From Tenuifilum sp040752515 (GTDB taxonomy: Bacteria > Bacteroidota > Bacteroidia > Bacteroidales > Tenuifilaceae): 64,000 nt of DNA. Position numbers and translations under genes: made by a program. The number at the start of each line of letters is the position of its first letter. Position 1 is the stretch's first letter. Where the stretch lies: NCBI GenBank assembly GCA_040752515.1, contig JBFMGQ010000006.1, positions 57,490-121,489 on the forward strand. Reading direction: 5' to 3'. The notes under the pieces were generated by a model. The model was not told where the DNA came from. It saw only the letters and a list, made by a program, of their open reading frames with translations, and searched no databases. This document shows positions 50,816 to 60,724 of the stretch, piece by piece.

Positions 50816-53800
50816 GTGCTTTTGGCAATTCCCACTTTAACCTGGCTTCTGCTGCAAAGCAGCCAGGTTCAAACCTATATTATTGCCCGGACAACCGAGT
50901 ATTTGCAACACAAAACGGGTGTTACAATCACCATAAAAAAAATTGATATTAGGCCTTTTGCCAGCATCCTGTTTAAGGATGTTTACGTTGCCGACTTGAA
51001 TAACGATACCCTGATATACGCCAAAAGGATTACCGCATCAATCGCACAAATTGATGCCGATGCAGGCTTTTACAGGCTTGGGAAAGCCAGGATTGATGGT
51101 GCAAAGTTCTACCTGATTACCGATAGCACCGGGGTAACAAACCTTGATGCCCTACTCCAAAAATTAAGTCCCGATACAGCTCAAACTGCCGATAGTGGAA
51201 GTTTTAACCTGCAAGCAGGGAAAGTCTTTCTCACCAACTCATGTTTCAAAATTGTTCAAAAAGGCGCCGATAGCCTAACCCCTGGAGCCATTAACTTTCA
51301 GAACCTCGTACTTTCAGGCCTTAACATGGAAGCAAGCGAGTTTAACCTTAACGGCGATACCATAGCATTACAAATCAACACCTTTACAGCCCAAGACCAT
51401 TCCGAATTTAAGATTGAAAACCTGCGGAGCAAGCTTACGCTATGCGGCAAGTATATGCATTTCAATAACCTGCGCCTTCGCGCTAACGGGTCAAACCTTG
51501 CAATGAACCACCTCCTGTTCGATTTTGAGGGTTGGGAAAGTTTTAGCGATTTTACTTCAAAGGTTAGAATTGATGCTGATTTTGAAGGAACCTACCTGCA
51601 AACCTCTACCTTGGCCTACATTGTTCCCGACTTGAGTAATTATAGCATTGGGCTTAGTATATCCGGGCAAATCAAGGGTTTTATTGATGATATTAGGGCG
51701 CGGAACCTTGAACTGGGTTTTGGAAACGTTTCCGAAATTAACCTAAACGCAAACCTTACCGGTTTGCCCAATATTGACAACACGCTTTTTTCCATCGACC
51801 TGAAAAAACTCAAAACATCGAGCAAGGATTTGATGCAGCTCAAGGTGAATGGCAGTGGTAAACCTCTCATCGATTTACCCGAAGAGTTTAATCGTTTGGG
51901 ACAGATTAACTACGTGGGTAAGTTCTCCGGCTACCTGAGCGACTTTGTCACCTACGGAACGCTTTCGTCGGCACTGGGTGCAATTGACTTTGATGTATGG
52001 ATGAAACCCGGTAAAACCATTAAAAGCGAGTTTAAAGGGAAAGCATCAACTACCAATTTTAAGCTTGGCCAATTCCTGGATGAAGACTTGATAGGGAATT
52101 TGTCGTTCCTAACGAGCATCTCCGGAACTATCGATAAAAAAGGGGAACTAAAAGCTTTTACCGATGCTCATATACAAAAACTTCAAGCCAAAGGCTATGA
52201 GTATAAGGATATCGATATCTCGGGTAATCTGGGAAATAATTCCTATACCGGAACCATTAACCTGAACGACCCCAACTGCAAGCTTAACTTTTTAGGGAAG
52301 GTAGATTTCTCCGACACCATACCGGTGTTCGACTTCTCCCTTTTTGCCCCCCGCATCGATCTGGTGAAGCTCAACCTCAACAGTGTCGATTCTATCTCGG
52401 TAGCATCATTCCTTTTAACGGCAAAATTTACTGGCGATAATCTGGATAATAGTAAGGGCGAGATAAAGCTGGTTAACTCTTCGTACCGCAACCAACGCGG
52501 TGAGTTTAAAATTGCCGACCTAACAATTACTGCCGACAATACCAACGAAAGCAAGATCATCACCCTAAAATCGGATATTGCCGAAGGCGAAATACGTGGC
52601 CGACAGAGCTTTTCAAGGTTCCCCTACTACATGAACAGGGTTTTATCGCGCCATATTCCAGCCCTAAGGCAAGAAGAAACAAACGGAAAATCAAAAACGC
52701 CACAGCTAAATGCCGAGGAGTATAACGATTATCTCATTAAGTTTAGGTTAAAAAAGACACAGAAGGTTACCAATGTTTTGGCACCCGACCTCAGCATCGC
52801 CGAAAATTCCTCACTGTTTGGTATTTTAGACCCCAACAAGGAGACCTTAACCTTTAAGCTAAAGGTACTTGAATTAACTACCGGTAGCACTATTTTTAAA
52901 AACCTTAGCATTGATGGTGAAACTATCGATAGCACCCTGGAGGCAAAAGTGCTCATGCCCGAAATTAAGATGGGCAACAGCTACATCCGAAACCTAAAAA
53001 TAAATGCAACAACCAAAAACAATAACGTAAGGTGTAATATAAACTGGAATAACTACTCAACACCGGCAACTCTTGGCGATATACATTTAATTGCCGATTT
53101 TAAGGCATACTCACAGCCCAACAGCACAATCGACATTAACATACAACCCTCATCGCTCGTGATTAACGATTCCACATGGAGCTTAACCCCTTCGTTGATT
53201 CGTATCGATTCGTCATCGGTATGGTTTTCCAATTTTTCTATTTCCAATAAACATCAACTCATTAGCATTGCAGGGAAAGCCTCGCAACTTAACTCCGATA
53301 CCATCTTGGTATCGCTTAAAAACATCGACCTATCGTACCTGAACTTCTACCTCCACGACAGCGGATATAAGCTGAATGGGTGGATAAACGGCGATGCTTT
53401 GGCAACGGGTATCCTGCTTAACCCTATCGTTCAGGCTAAAATTGGAATCGATAACCTGGCGGTTAACGACCAAAACGTTGGAAATGTAAAATTCATAAGC
53501 ACCTGGCATGGAGCCGAGAATAGGATTAACCTACACCTAAGCAACCAAAGAGCCGATACGCTAACGCTCCTTGCCAAAGGCGATTACTTTACCGATAACG
53601 GAAGCTTCAAGTTCGATGTTAACATCAATCAGGCAAAGCTGAATGTGATTGCACCCCTGCTCGAGGGAAATGTTTCCAGTATTCACGGCCGAATAAACGG
53701 CTCGCTAAAGATTACCGGCAATGCCGATAAACCTATCATCGATGGTAGCGTAGGTTTCGATAATGCCGGCTTAACAATCGATTTCCTTCAAACACACTAT

Positions 53801-55318
53801 ACCTTCAACGATAAAATAGCCATTAATAACAGCAATATCGTTTTAAATGGCTTTAGGCTTACCGACAGGTTCAACCGAATGGCTACCGTAAACGGAACCA
53901 TTCAAACCAACTACTTCAGGAATTTCAACCTTGGACTACGGTTGAACATGCAGAACTTCCTTTGCATGAGCACACGCGAAGCCGACAACGAAACCTTTTA
54001 CGGTACTGTGTTTGCCTCGGGGTTTGTAGATTTTTTGGGAGACCCCGATAACCTAAACCTGAATATCAACCTAAAAACCGAAAACAAAACGGCAATATAC
54101 CTACCCCTGTCAACAACAAGCACGGTGGAAGAGACCAATTTCATCAGCTTTGTTAATAATAACCCCGACTTGATTGAGATTGAAGAGCCCACTGAGAGCG
54201 TTCAAACCTCATCGTCAAATATCAACATAACCATGGAGCTGCAGGTAACCCCTGAGGCTGAGGCGCAGATAATTATCGATAAGAAGCTGGGCGATATCAT
54301 AAAGGCTAATGGTAGTGGTAACCTGCGAATGGAGGTTAACCCCTCCAAGGATGTTTTCCGCATGTTTGGCCGCTACACCATTGAGCAGGGCGATTACCTT
54401 TTCACCCTATCGGGTGTAATCAATAAACGGTTCAAAATAGAACAGGGTAGCTATATCGACTGGAATGGCGATCCGCTGGACGCCAATATGGATATCAAGG
54501 CCGTGTACCGGGTTAAAACCTCCCTCAAGCAGCTCCTACTCGACGATAGCTATACGGCCCGCATACCGGTTGACTGTAAGATATTGCTATCGCAAAAACT
54601 TCTTGCCCCATCTATCAAGTTTGGGATCGATTTTCCTAACCTCGATCAGCAAACCAAGGCATTGGTTGATGGAATGCTCAATACCGAGGAAAAAATAAAC
54701 ACCCAGTTCCTGGGGCTGCTGGTAATTAACAGCTTCATTTCCGATCCCGGGATGACCTCGGCCGGTTCACAAACATCCAATGCCAGCTTAGGAACAACTG
54801 GCCTGTATAACACCGCCAGTGAGCTACTCTCCAACCAGCTAAGCAATTGGCTCTCCCAATGGAGCAAAAACTTCGATATTGGTATTAACTACCGTCCGGG
54901 ACTTGAAAGCGAGCTCAGCTCCGATCAGGTTGAGATGGCTCTATCGACCCAGATACTCGACGATAGAGTATCGATAAACAGTAATTTTGGTGTGGGAGGC
55001 AACCGAAACACCAGCAGTGCCCTGGTAGGCGACTTTACCGTTGACATAAAGCTTAACAAGAGCGGAAAGCTAAGGGGTAAAGCCTTTGCCCGGAACAACA
55101 ACGATGTCCTGCTAACCAGCCAACAGAACAACTACACCACTGGGGCAGGTATTGTTTACCGCGAAGATTTCAATACTATTCGTGAACTATTCAACTCTTT
55201 GTTCAAAAAAGAGAAACAAAACACCTCCGAAGGTCAAAAGCGCGATAGTATTGCAGCACCCAGGAACGATTCAACCAGAACAGCCATACCCGATAACAGC
55301 TTTATTAAGATAAATTAG
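50816..55318 (+). CDS. tamB: TamB-like translocation and assembly module protein
   Basis: Very large envelope protein of 1500 residues from GTG 50816. One N-terminal TM helix anchors it in the inner membrane, and the periplasmic part is repetitive beta structure (AsmA-like) that bridges to the outer membrane. The N-terminal part has ITIKKIDIRPFASILFKDVYV. The C-terminal TamB domain covers about the last 350 residues (VTPEAEAQIIIDKKLGDIIKA, EQGDYLFTLSGVINKRF, YTARIPVDCKI). It moves phospholipids or assists outer-membrane protein assembly. The reading frame is open upstream to 50768 without ATG, GTG or TTG; an ATT at 50777 would add KKLLKILIWG and complete the TM signal. Confidence 0.9.
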   Translation: MLLAIPTLTWLLLQSSQVQTYIIARTTEYLQHKTGVTITIKKIDIRPFASILFKDVYVADLNNDTLIYAKRITASIAQIDADAGFYRLGKARIDGAKFYLITDSTGVTNLDALLQKLSPDTAQTADSGSFNLQAGKVFLTNSCFKIVQKGADSLTPGAINFQNLVLSGLNMEASEFNLNGDTIALQINTFTAQDHSEFKIENLRSKLTLCGKYMHFNNLRLRANGSNLAMNHLLFDFEGWESFSDFTSKVRIDADFEGTYLQTSTLAYIVPDLSNYSIGLSISGQIKGFIDDIRARNLELGFGNVSEINLNANLTGLPNIDNTLFSIDLKKLKTSSKDLMQLKVNGSGKPLIDLPEEFNRLGQINYVGKFSGYLSDFVTYGTLSSALGAIDFDVWMKPGKTIKSEFKGKASTTNFKLGQFLDEDLIGNLSFLTSISGTIDKKGELKAFTDAHIQKLQAKGYEYKDIDISGNLGNNSYTGTINLNDPNCKLNFLGKVDFSDTIPVFDFSLFAPRIDLVKLNLNSVDSISVASFLLTAKFTGDNLDNSKGEIKLVNSSYRNQRGEFKIADLTITADNTNESKIITLKSDIAEGEIRGRQSFSRFPYYMNRVLSRHIPALRQEETNGKSKTPQLNAEEYNDYLIKFRLKKTQKVTNVLAPDLSIAENSSLFGILDPNKETLTFKLKVLELTTGSTIFKNLSIDGETIDSTLEAKVLMPEIKMGNSYIRNLKINATTKNNNVRCNINWNNYSTPATLGDIHLIADFKAYSQPNSTIDINIQPSSLVINDSTWSLTPSLIRIDSSSVWFSNFSISNKHQLISIAGKASQLNSDTILVSLKNIDLSYLNFYLHDSGYKLNGWINGDALATGILLNPIVQAKIGIDNLAVNDQNVGNVKFISTWHGAENRINLHLSNQRADTLTLLAKGDYFTDNGSFKFDVNINQAKLNVIAPLLEGNVSSIHGRINGSLKITGNADKPIIDGSVGFDNAGLTIDFLQTHYTFNDKIAINNSNIVLNGFRLTDRFNRMATVNGTIQTNYFRNFNLGLRLNMQNFLCMSTREADNETFYGTVFASGFVDFLGDPDNLNLNINLKTENKTAIYLPLSTTSTVEETNFISFVNNNPDLIEIEEPTESVQTSSSNINITMELQVTPEAEAQIIIDKKLGDIIKANGSGNLRMEVNPSKDVFRMFGRYTIEQGDYLFTLSGVINKRFKIEQGSYIDWNGDPLDANMDIKAVYRVKTSLKQLLLDDSYTARIPVDCKILLSQKLLAPSIKFGIDFPNLDQQTKALVDGMLNTEEKINTQFLGLLVINSFISDPGMTSAGSQTSNASLGTTGLYNTASELLSNQLSNWLSQWSKNFDIGINYRPGLESELSSDQVEMALSTQILDDRVSINSNFGVGGNRNTSSALVGDFTVDIKLNKSGKLRGKAFARNNNDVLLTSQQNNYTTGAGIVYREDFNTIRELFNSLFKKEKQNTSEGQKRDSIAAPRNDSTRTAIPDNSFIKIN

Positions 55319-55394
55319 CATTGCGTTAACCTATTTGAACAATACAGGGTGTAACAATACGTTTTTTTACTAATTTTCGGAAAATTTAAAAATC

Positions 55395-56090
55395 ATGAAT
55401 ACGATGCTATCCATGTTTGTTCTGCTTCAAACACCGGCCGGGGTAAATTCCGGAACACAAGGCGAAATTTCATTAAGTTTTTTTGATCTTGCGCTTAAGG
55501 GCGGATGGATAATGATCCCAATATTTTTACTATCGGTAGCTGCCGTTTACATCTTCTTTGAGCGTTACTTTGCCATCCGTAAGGCCTCTGTTACCGATGT
55601 AAACTTCATGAACCGTATTAGGGAGTACATTCACGAGGATAAGATAGATGCTGCGCTTGCCCTTTGCCGTTCGCAAAACACACCCGTTGCCCGCATGATT
55701 GAGAAAGGCATACAGCGAATTGGTCGCCCACTGCCCGATGTTAATGCAGCTATTGAGAATGTTGGTAACCTCGAAATCTCAAAGCTCGAAGAGAGCCTTC
55801 CATTTCTGGCAACCATTGCCGGTGGCGCTCCCATGTTAGGATTCCTGGGAACCGTGCTGGGTATGATTCGGGCTTTCTACGATATGTCGATGGCTGGTAA
55901 TAATATTGATGTGGGGCTGCTTTCAAACGGTATCTATACCGCTATGGTTACCACAGTTGCCGGTTTAATTGTTGGTATTTTTGCCTACTTTGGGTATAAC
56001 TACCTGGTTGCCCGTATCGAGAAGGTTGTTTTCAACCTTGAGGCCAACACCAACGAGTTTATGGATTTACTCTACGAACCCGTTTCGTAA
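55395..56090 (+). CDS. exbB: MotA/TolQ/ExbB proton channel protein
   Basis: Inner-membrane channel subunit of 231 residues that, with ExbD, uses the proton motive force to drive TonB. Three TM helices lie at about residues 33-52, 130-155 and 178-202, with the family motif LPFLATIAGGAPMLGFLGTVLGMI. It is the first gene of an exbB-exbD-tonB operon (gaps of 12 and 7 nt). A putative -7 element upstream was not convincing. TamB lies 76 nt upstream on the same strand. Confidence 0.93.
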   Translation: MNTMLSMFVLLQTPAGVNSGTQGEISLSFFDLALKGGWIMIPIFLLSVAAVYIFFERYFAIRKASVTDVNFMNRIREYIHEDKIDAALALCRSQNTPVARMIEKGIQRIGRPLPDVNAAIENVGNLEISKLEESLPFLATIAGGAPMLGFLGTVLGMIRAFYDMSMAGNNIDVGLLSNGIYTAMVTTVAGLIVGIFAYFGYNYLVARIEKVVFNLEANTNEFMDLLYEPVS

Positions 56091-56102
56091 AAACATACCC
56101 CT

Positions 56103-56504
56103 ATGGCACTCAAACGAAGAGTAAAGGTTGAGCCAAGCTTTAGCATGTCGTCCATGACCGATATAGTATTCCTACTGCTTATCTTTTTCATGGTTTCGTC
56201 AACACTTATCCACCCCAACGCCTTAAAGCTTTTGCTACCCCAGAGCAATAGTCAGGTATCGGCAAAACCCATAACATCGGTGTCAATTACTGCCGACCGT
56301 AACTTTTACCTGGAGACCGTTCCGGTTACCATTGGACAGCTGGAGTACCTTTTGCAGCAAAAAATGAAAGGGCAGGACGATCCAACCATCGCCCTGCACG
56401 TGGATAGAACAGTTCCCATGGAGGAGGTGGTTAAGGTTATGAATATTGCCAAGGATAATAAGTATAAGCTGATACTGGCAACCCAGCCTTTACAGAAGAG
56501 GTAA
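56103..56504 (+). CDS. exbD: ExbD/TolR-family biopolymer transport protein
   Basis: Inner-membrane protein of 133 residues with one TM helix (SMTDIVFLLLIFFMVSSTL, residues about 17-35) containing the conserved proton-carrying Asp (Asp20) in the MTDIVFLLLIFF motif. The periplasmic part has the ExbD beta-sheet and a conserved end (MEEVVKVMNIAKDNKYKLIL). Stoichiometric partner of ExbB from the same operon, 12 nt away. Confidence 0.93.
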   Translation: MALKRRVKVEPSFSMSSMTDIVFLLLIFFMVSSTLIHPNALKLLLPQSNSQVSAKPITSVSITADRNFYLETVPVTIGQLEYLLQQKMKGQDDPTIALHVDRTVPMEEVVKVMNIAKDNKYKLILATQPLQKR

Positions 56505-56511
56505 AAACATT

Positions 56512-57333
56512 ATGGCTAACACCGAATACAGAGTACGGGGAATTATCGGAACAATAGTTTTCCATTTGTTCCTCGCATTGCTATTGGTGGTATTCGGTTT
56601 CAGTACACCACTGCCCTTGCCAGCCGAAAAGGGCATACTTATTAACTTTGGCAACTCCGACGATGGTATGGGTTCCGAGGAACCCCGCATGCAGGATGCA
56701 ACTTCAACACCCCAACAGGCCAAGGCCAGCAAACCATCCGAAGAATCGCCATTAACCCAAACGCATGAGGAAGCGCCATCGCTTCCGGCTCCAAAAAAGG
56801 AATCGACCAAAAAGGAACAAACAAAAAGTAAGACCGAAACCCCTACCACCCAGCCCACCCAGAATACCCAAACCACACAAACCAATACTGAAGAAAAGCC
56901 TAAGGTAAACCAAAAGGCTCTTTTCCCCGGACAGAAAACCACCGGAGGAAATACCGGCGAGGGCGAAACCGGCAAGCCCGGAAATCAGGGAGGGCTTGAG
57001 GGGTCACCGGAATCAACCAACCGTACCGGAACAACCGGAGGAGGAGGCGATGCCGACAGGGGCATTATTGCTAACCTTCAGGGCAGAACTGCCCAAAGCC
57101 TCCCTAAACCCGAGTACCCCTCGCAAAAGGAGGGACGCGTGGTTGTTGAGGTTACTGTCGATAACCGAGGAAACGTTACCAAGGCTGTTGCTGGCGTTAG
57201 GGGGTCAACCACGCTCGATAATGAACTCCTTAGGGCAGCCGAAAAAGCTGCTCTTAACGCCAAATTTAATGTTAACCTTAATGCTCCTGCCTCACAAATT
57301 GGTACAATAACTTACATTTTCAAACTTCAGTAG
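56512..57333 (+). CDS. tonB: Energy transducer TonB-family protein
   Basis: Inner-membrane-anchored energy transducer of 273 residues. A TM helix (GIIGTIVFHLFLALLLVVFG) is at residues 10-30. The middle (residues about 50-180) is Pro/Thr/Lys-rich and spans the periplasm (KESTKKEQTKSKTETPTTQ). The C-terminal TonB domain (about 195-273) has LPKPEYPSQKEGRVVVEVTV and ALNAKFNVNL. It would transmit energy to TonB-dependent transporters, though the absence of a classical YP box makes TolA-like function possible. It completes the ExbBD operon. Confidence 0.9.
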   Translation: MANTEYRVRGIIGTIVFHLFLALLLVVFGFSTPLPLPAEKGILINFGNSDDGMGSEEPRMQDATSTPQQAKASKPSEESPLTQTHEEAPSLPAPKKESTKKEQTKSKTETPTTQPTQNTQTTQTNTEEKPKVNQKALFPGQKTTGGNTGEGETGKPGNQGGLEGSPESTNRTGTTGGGGDADRGIIANLQGRTAQSLPKPEYPSQKEGRVVVEVTVDNRGNVTKAVAGVRGSTTLDNELLRAAEKAALNAKFNVNLNAPASQIGTITYIFKLQ

Positions 57334-57341
57334 TTCAAGCG

Positions 57342-58091
57342 TTAAAACAGAAGCAACTTTAGGGCGAATGCCAATACGCACACCAGCAGAAACCACCGAA
57401 TAAACGTAGCACCCCTCCTTACCGCCACATGGGTTGCAATCCATGCCCCTAACATGTTGCCAGCCCCCATGGTAATGCCAATCAGGTAATCCACCTGCCT
57501 GTTGTAGATAAACACACCCAAGGCCAGCACGGTAAACACAAGGGTGATTAGCACCTTAATGGCGTTGGCCTTTACCAAATCGACACCAGCCCCAAGAACA
57601 AGCCCTGCCAGCAAAAAGTAGCCAACCCCGGCTTGAATAAATCCACCGTAAAAGCCAATGGCCATAAAAACCAAAAATCGTAAAGGGGTTAGCCTGGTGT
57701 GGCTATCGGTTTTTGCTGGGTTGAGCCACCGCTCGGGTTTGACAAGCAGCAAGACAAACATGAAAACCAAAAGCGCCCCAATAATACGGTTCATCAGCAA
57801 CTCATCGATATCAACAGCAACCATTGAACCAATGAGGGCACCAATTGCGGCGGGGAGCGTAAGCCAAATACCCTCACCCCATTCAAAAACCTTTTTCTGC
57901 TTAAAGCCACCTACGGCAGCAATGCTCTGCATCAGAATTCCAATGCGGTTAGTGCCATTGGCCACATTGGCCGGTAAGCCAAGAAAAATAAGCACAGGCA
58001 GGGTAAGTAGCGATCCACTGCCTGCCAATGTGTTTATAAAACCTGCTGCCGCTCCTACCAAAACAACAAGGATATAAAGCCAGAAATCCAT
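57342..58091 (-). CDS. Sulfite exporter TauE/SafE family membrane protein
   Basis: Inner-membrane protein of 249 residues with about eight predicted helices. The repeated TauE half motifs are GAAAGFINTLAGSGSLLTLPVLI near residue 15 and the central AIGFYGGFIQAGVGYFLLAGLVLGAGVD. Members have been linked to export of sulfite, sulfoacetate or related anions. The start is ATG 58091; the frame continues to a GTG at 58124 but that overlaps the upstream gene's stop codon. It lies 1 nt after the PH-like protein gene, so the two are probably co-transcribed. Confidence 0.9.
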   Translation of the reverse strand: MDFWLYILVVLVGAAAGFINTLAGSGSLLTLPVLIFLGLPANVANGTNRIGILMQSIAAVGGFKQKKVFEWGEGIWLTLPAAIGALIGSMVAVDIDELLMNRIIGALLVFMFVLLLVKPERWLNPAKTDSHTRLTPLRFLVFMAIGFYGGFIQAGVGYFLLAGLVLGAGVDLVKANAIKVLITLVFTVLALGVFIYNRQVDYLIGITMGAGNMLGAWIATHVAVRRGATFIRWFLLVCVLAFALKLLLF

Positions 58092-58092
58092 C

Positions 58093-58572
58093 TCAGGAAT
58101 ACTTTTTATACTCGGCCCACTCACAGGTTATGCCCTTTCCCTGGGCAACCTCGCAAATCTTTTCCTTTATCTCCTTAAGCTTAACGTAAGGCAACCATCC
58201 TAAACTAATCACAGTACGCTTGCCCGAACGCTTATAGAAAGCAATATAGGTTGGGCCTATTTTAACCTTGTTAATGGTTTCCCAAATAATAGTGCGGGGC
58301 GTTTTACTAAGCATGCCAAACTTGTACTCAACGGCATAGGCATCGGATTGGATGTAAACCCGCGCGTTATAGGTTGAGTACGCAAAGTAGATGTATATGG
58401 CAACCTGCAACACAAAGGGAACAAGTACAGCTATGCGGGTAATATCGCTACCTATAAGGTAAAACGAAAGGGCAAGGGTTACAATCAGAATAATTGCTCC
58501 ACCAACCCAAAGCCTAATGAGCTTCGATTTTTTATGGCCTATCTCGTTAAGTTCAATACTAAAGGTATCCAT
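58093..58572 (-). CDS. PH-domain-like membrane protein of unknown function
   Basis: Protein of 159 residues with two TM helices at about residues 22-42 and 48-66. The cytoplasmic C-terminal domain (about 75-150) has a pattern of bacterial PH domains (YIQSDAYAVEYKFGMLSKTPRTIIWETINKVKIG). The ending AQGKGITCEWAEYKKYS is conserved in homologues. The function is unknown. It is the first gene of a leftward pair with the TauE/SafE gene (1-nt gap). Confidence 0.75.
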   Translation of the reverse strand: MDTFSIELNEIGHKKSKLIRLWVGGAIILIVTLALSFYLIGSDITRIAVLVPFVLQVAIYIYFAYSTYNARVYIQSDAYAVEYKFGMLSKTPRTIIWETINKVKIGPTYIAFYKRSGKRTVISLGWLPYVKLKEIKEKICEVAQGKGITCEWAEYKKYS

Positions 58573-58600
58573 AGCTAACTAATTTTTCATGCAATTTAAG

Positions 58601-58631
58601 TAAAAAACCCCAACAGCGTATGCCATTGGGG
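58601..58631 (-). terminator. Rho-independent terminator of glyA
   Basis: CCCCAA (58608-58613) pairs with TTGGGG (58626-58631), with an inner GC pair, and a run of T on the minus strand (58602-58607). It lies after glyA on the leftward transcript. Confidence 0.8.
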
Positions 58632-58653
58632 TCAAATTATTTATGGGTGTAAA

Positions 58654-59934
58654 TTACCAGGCAAAAAGAGGGAAATCTTTCATCAGCTTGTTGACCTCAG
58701 CTCTTACCTCGGCAATAACCTTCTCGTTATCGATATTGGAAATTACCCTATCAATCAAATCGACAATAATGGGCATGTGGTTTTCCTTTAAACCACGGGT
58801 GGTTATTGCAGGTGTACCAACGCGAATACCCGATGTTTGGAAGGGCGACCGGCTATCGAAGGGCACCATGTTTTTATTGATGGTGATATCGGCCAGTACG
58901 AGAGTGTTTTCAACCTTTTTTCCGGTGATATCGGGGAACTTGGTACGCAGGTCGATAAGCATGGAGTGGTTATCGGTACCACCCGAAACCACTTTATATC
59001 CCTTATCGATAAAGGCCTGAGCCATAGCAGCAGCATTCTTCTTCACCTGGGTTTGGTACTCCTTGAATTCGGGCTGAAGCGCTTCGCCAAAGGCAACTGC
59101 CTTTGCGGCAATAACATGCTCCAACGGGCCACCTTGCACCCCAGGGAATACGCTTGAGTTGAGAATTTGCGACATCATCTTTACCTCACCCTTAGGAGTG
59201 GTTAACCCCCAAGGGTTGGGGAAATCCTTACCCATAAGTATGATACCGCCCCGAGGGCCACGTAGGGTTTTGTGCGTGGTTGAAGTTACAAAATGGGCGT
59301 ATTTTACGGGATTATCGAGCAAGCCTGCAGCAATAAGGCCTGCGGGGTGTGCCATATCAATCATGAGCAAAGCGCCAACCTTATCGGCAATCTCGCGCAT
59401 GCGCTTGTAGTCCCACTCCCGCGAGTATGCCGAAGCACCACCCACAATAAGCTTTGGCTTATGCTCCATGGCCATGCGCTCCATCATATCGTAATCAACC
59501 CTACCGGTTTCTTCCTTCACGCCATACGAAACGGCCTTGTACCACATACCGGAAAAGTTAACGGGCGAACCGTGCGAAAGGTGACCGCCATGCGAAAGGT
59601 CGAGGCCCAGGAATGTGTCGCCGGGTTTCATAACAGCCATGAAAACGGCCATGTTTGCCTGCGCACCCGAGTGGGGCTGAACATTGGCATACTCGGCATC
59701 GAAGAGCTGCTTGAGCCTGTCAATGGCCAGCTGCTCCGACTGGTCAACCACCTCGCAACCTCCGTAGTAGCGGGCTCCGGGGTACCCCTCGGCGTACTTA
59801 TTGGTTAATACCGATCCCATGGCTTCCAGTACCTGTGGGCTAACAAAGTTTTCGGATGCAATTAGCTCAATGCCATGCATTTGACGCTGGCGCTCCTTTT
59901 CAATCAGTTCAAAAATCTGGGTATCGCGTTTCAT
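58654..59934 (-). CDS. glyA: Serine hydroxymethyltransferase
   Basis: PLP enzyme of 426 residues that interconverts serine and glycine with tetrahydrofolate, the main source of one-carbon units. The N-terminal YAEGYPGARYYGG, the SHGGHLSHG segment, MIDMAHPAGLIAAG and TTHKTLRGPRGG with the PLP-binding Lys222 are all intact. The length equals the usual bacterial enzyme (about 420). It starts at the ATG at 59932-59934 and has its own terminator. Confidence 0.98.
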   Translation of the reverse strand: MKRDTQIFELIEKERQRQMHGIELIASENFVSPQVLEAMGSVLTNKYAEGYPGARYYGGCEVVDQSEQLAIDRLKQLFDAEYANVQPHSGAQANMAVFMAVMKPGDTFLGLDLSHGGHLSHGSPVNFSGMWYKAVSYGVKEETGRVDYDMMERMAMEHKPKLIVGGASAYSREWDYKRMREIADKVGALLMIDMAHPAGLIAAGLLDNPVKYAHFVTSTTHKTLRGPRGGIILMGKDFPNPWGLTTPKGEVKMMSQILNSSVFPGVQGGPLEHVIAAKAVAFGEALQPEFKEYQTQVKKNAAAMAQAFIDKGYKVVSGGTDNHSMLIDLRTKFPDITGKKVENTLVLADITINKNMVPFDSRSPFQTSGIRVGTPAITTRGLKENHMPIIVDLIDRVISNIDNEKVIAEVRAEVNKLMKDFPLFAW

Positions 59935-60003
59935 CGTATTAATATTTAAAATTATGCGGTAAAATTAACCTTTTAAAACAAATTCGGTAACGAGCGCCAT
60001 GTG

Positions 60004-60399
60004 TTACTCAACAACTTTTAGCAAAAGTTTTATGAACTCGTCCTTGTTGATTGGTTTATAGATACAACCCTTTAAACCGTACTTTTGACATTTGTCATCA
60101 AGCCCATCAATTGCGTAAGCGGTTTCGGCAATTACTTTTAATCCTGGCCGGTTTACCATTACCTGAGCAGCAAGCTCCACGCCATCGGCATCGGGTAACT
60201 TAACATCAATGAGGATTAGGTTGGGTTCGGGATTTGTTTCAAGGTACTTAATGAGCTCATAGCCATTGCGCAGGAAGATTAGCTCTGCACCCGACGGTGT
60301 TAGCAATTCACGCAGGAAAATTCGGCTAACCGTATCGTCGTCAACAATCACTATTCGCTTTCCACTAAAATTTATACCGGCATTCATCGCATTCCACAT
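60004..60399 (-). CDS. Stand-alone receiver-domain response regulator
   Basis: Single-domain response regulator of 131 residues. The acidic pair is in IVIVDDDTVSR, the phosphoacceptor Asp in ILIDVKLPDADG, the switch Thr/Tyr in ETAYAID and the Lys in IYKPINKDEF. There is no output domain. An N-terminal MWNAMNAGINFSGK precedes the fold, and an internal ATG (MNAGINF) is a possible start. There is no kinase beside it. It could serve the receiver-less PAS kinase at 11492 or the hybrid kinase at 47270, but this is guesswork. Confidence 0.9.
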   Translation of the reverse strand: MWNAMNAGINFSGKRIVIVDDDTVSRIFLRELLTPSGAELIFLRNGYELIKYLETNPEPNLILIDVKLPDADGVELAAQVMVNRPGLKVIAETAYAIDGLDDKCQKYGLKGCIYKPINKDEFIKLLLKVVE

Positions 60400-60512
60400 G
60401 GTTTTAGGTTTTAAAAGGGACTTTTCATACCAAATATAATGCTAATTTATTGAATTTCAAAAACAAGAGGATTAGAAACGAAATCTAACAACTATCAACC
60501 AACAACTTCACC

Positions 60513-60601
60513 TGTCATTCCGAGCAGATGCGAGGAATCCCATTAGAATAAGGGGAGAAGGTGCAAAGAGATGCTTCGGCGGAGCTCAGCATGACAGGAG
60601 G
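60513..60601. repeat. Dispersed inverted-repeat element (TGTCATTCCGAGC family)
   Basis: TGTCATTCCGAGC (about 60514-60526) at the left pairs approximately with GCTCAGCATGACAGG (60585-60599) at the right. Between them are GAGGAATCCC and AGATGCTTCGGC. Strings of this kind are common intergenic repeats in Bacteroidota genomes. Nothing in it encodes a protein. Confidence 0.65.
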
Positions 60602-60724
60602 TGACGGGTCATTCTCAAGCTACAAACAATCAACCAACAACCATCAGATAGAACTGTATCACAGTGTAAATCCGCCCAATCTGCGTCATCTGTGTTCCAT
60701 TTAAATTCACTTGACCCGTGATTC

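Noticed and set aside
60661..60702. CRISPR or riboswitch in the spacer before proline dehydrogenase
   Set aside because: No regularly spaced repeats and no conserved riboswitch core; only dispersed short repeats are seen.
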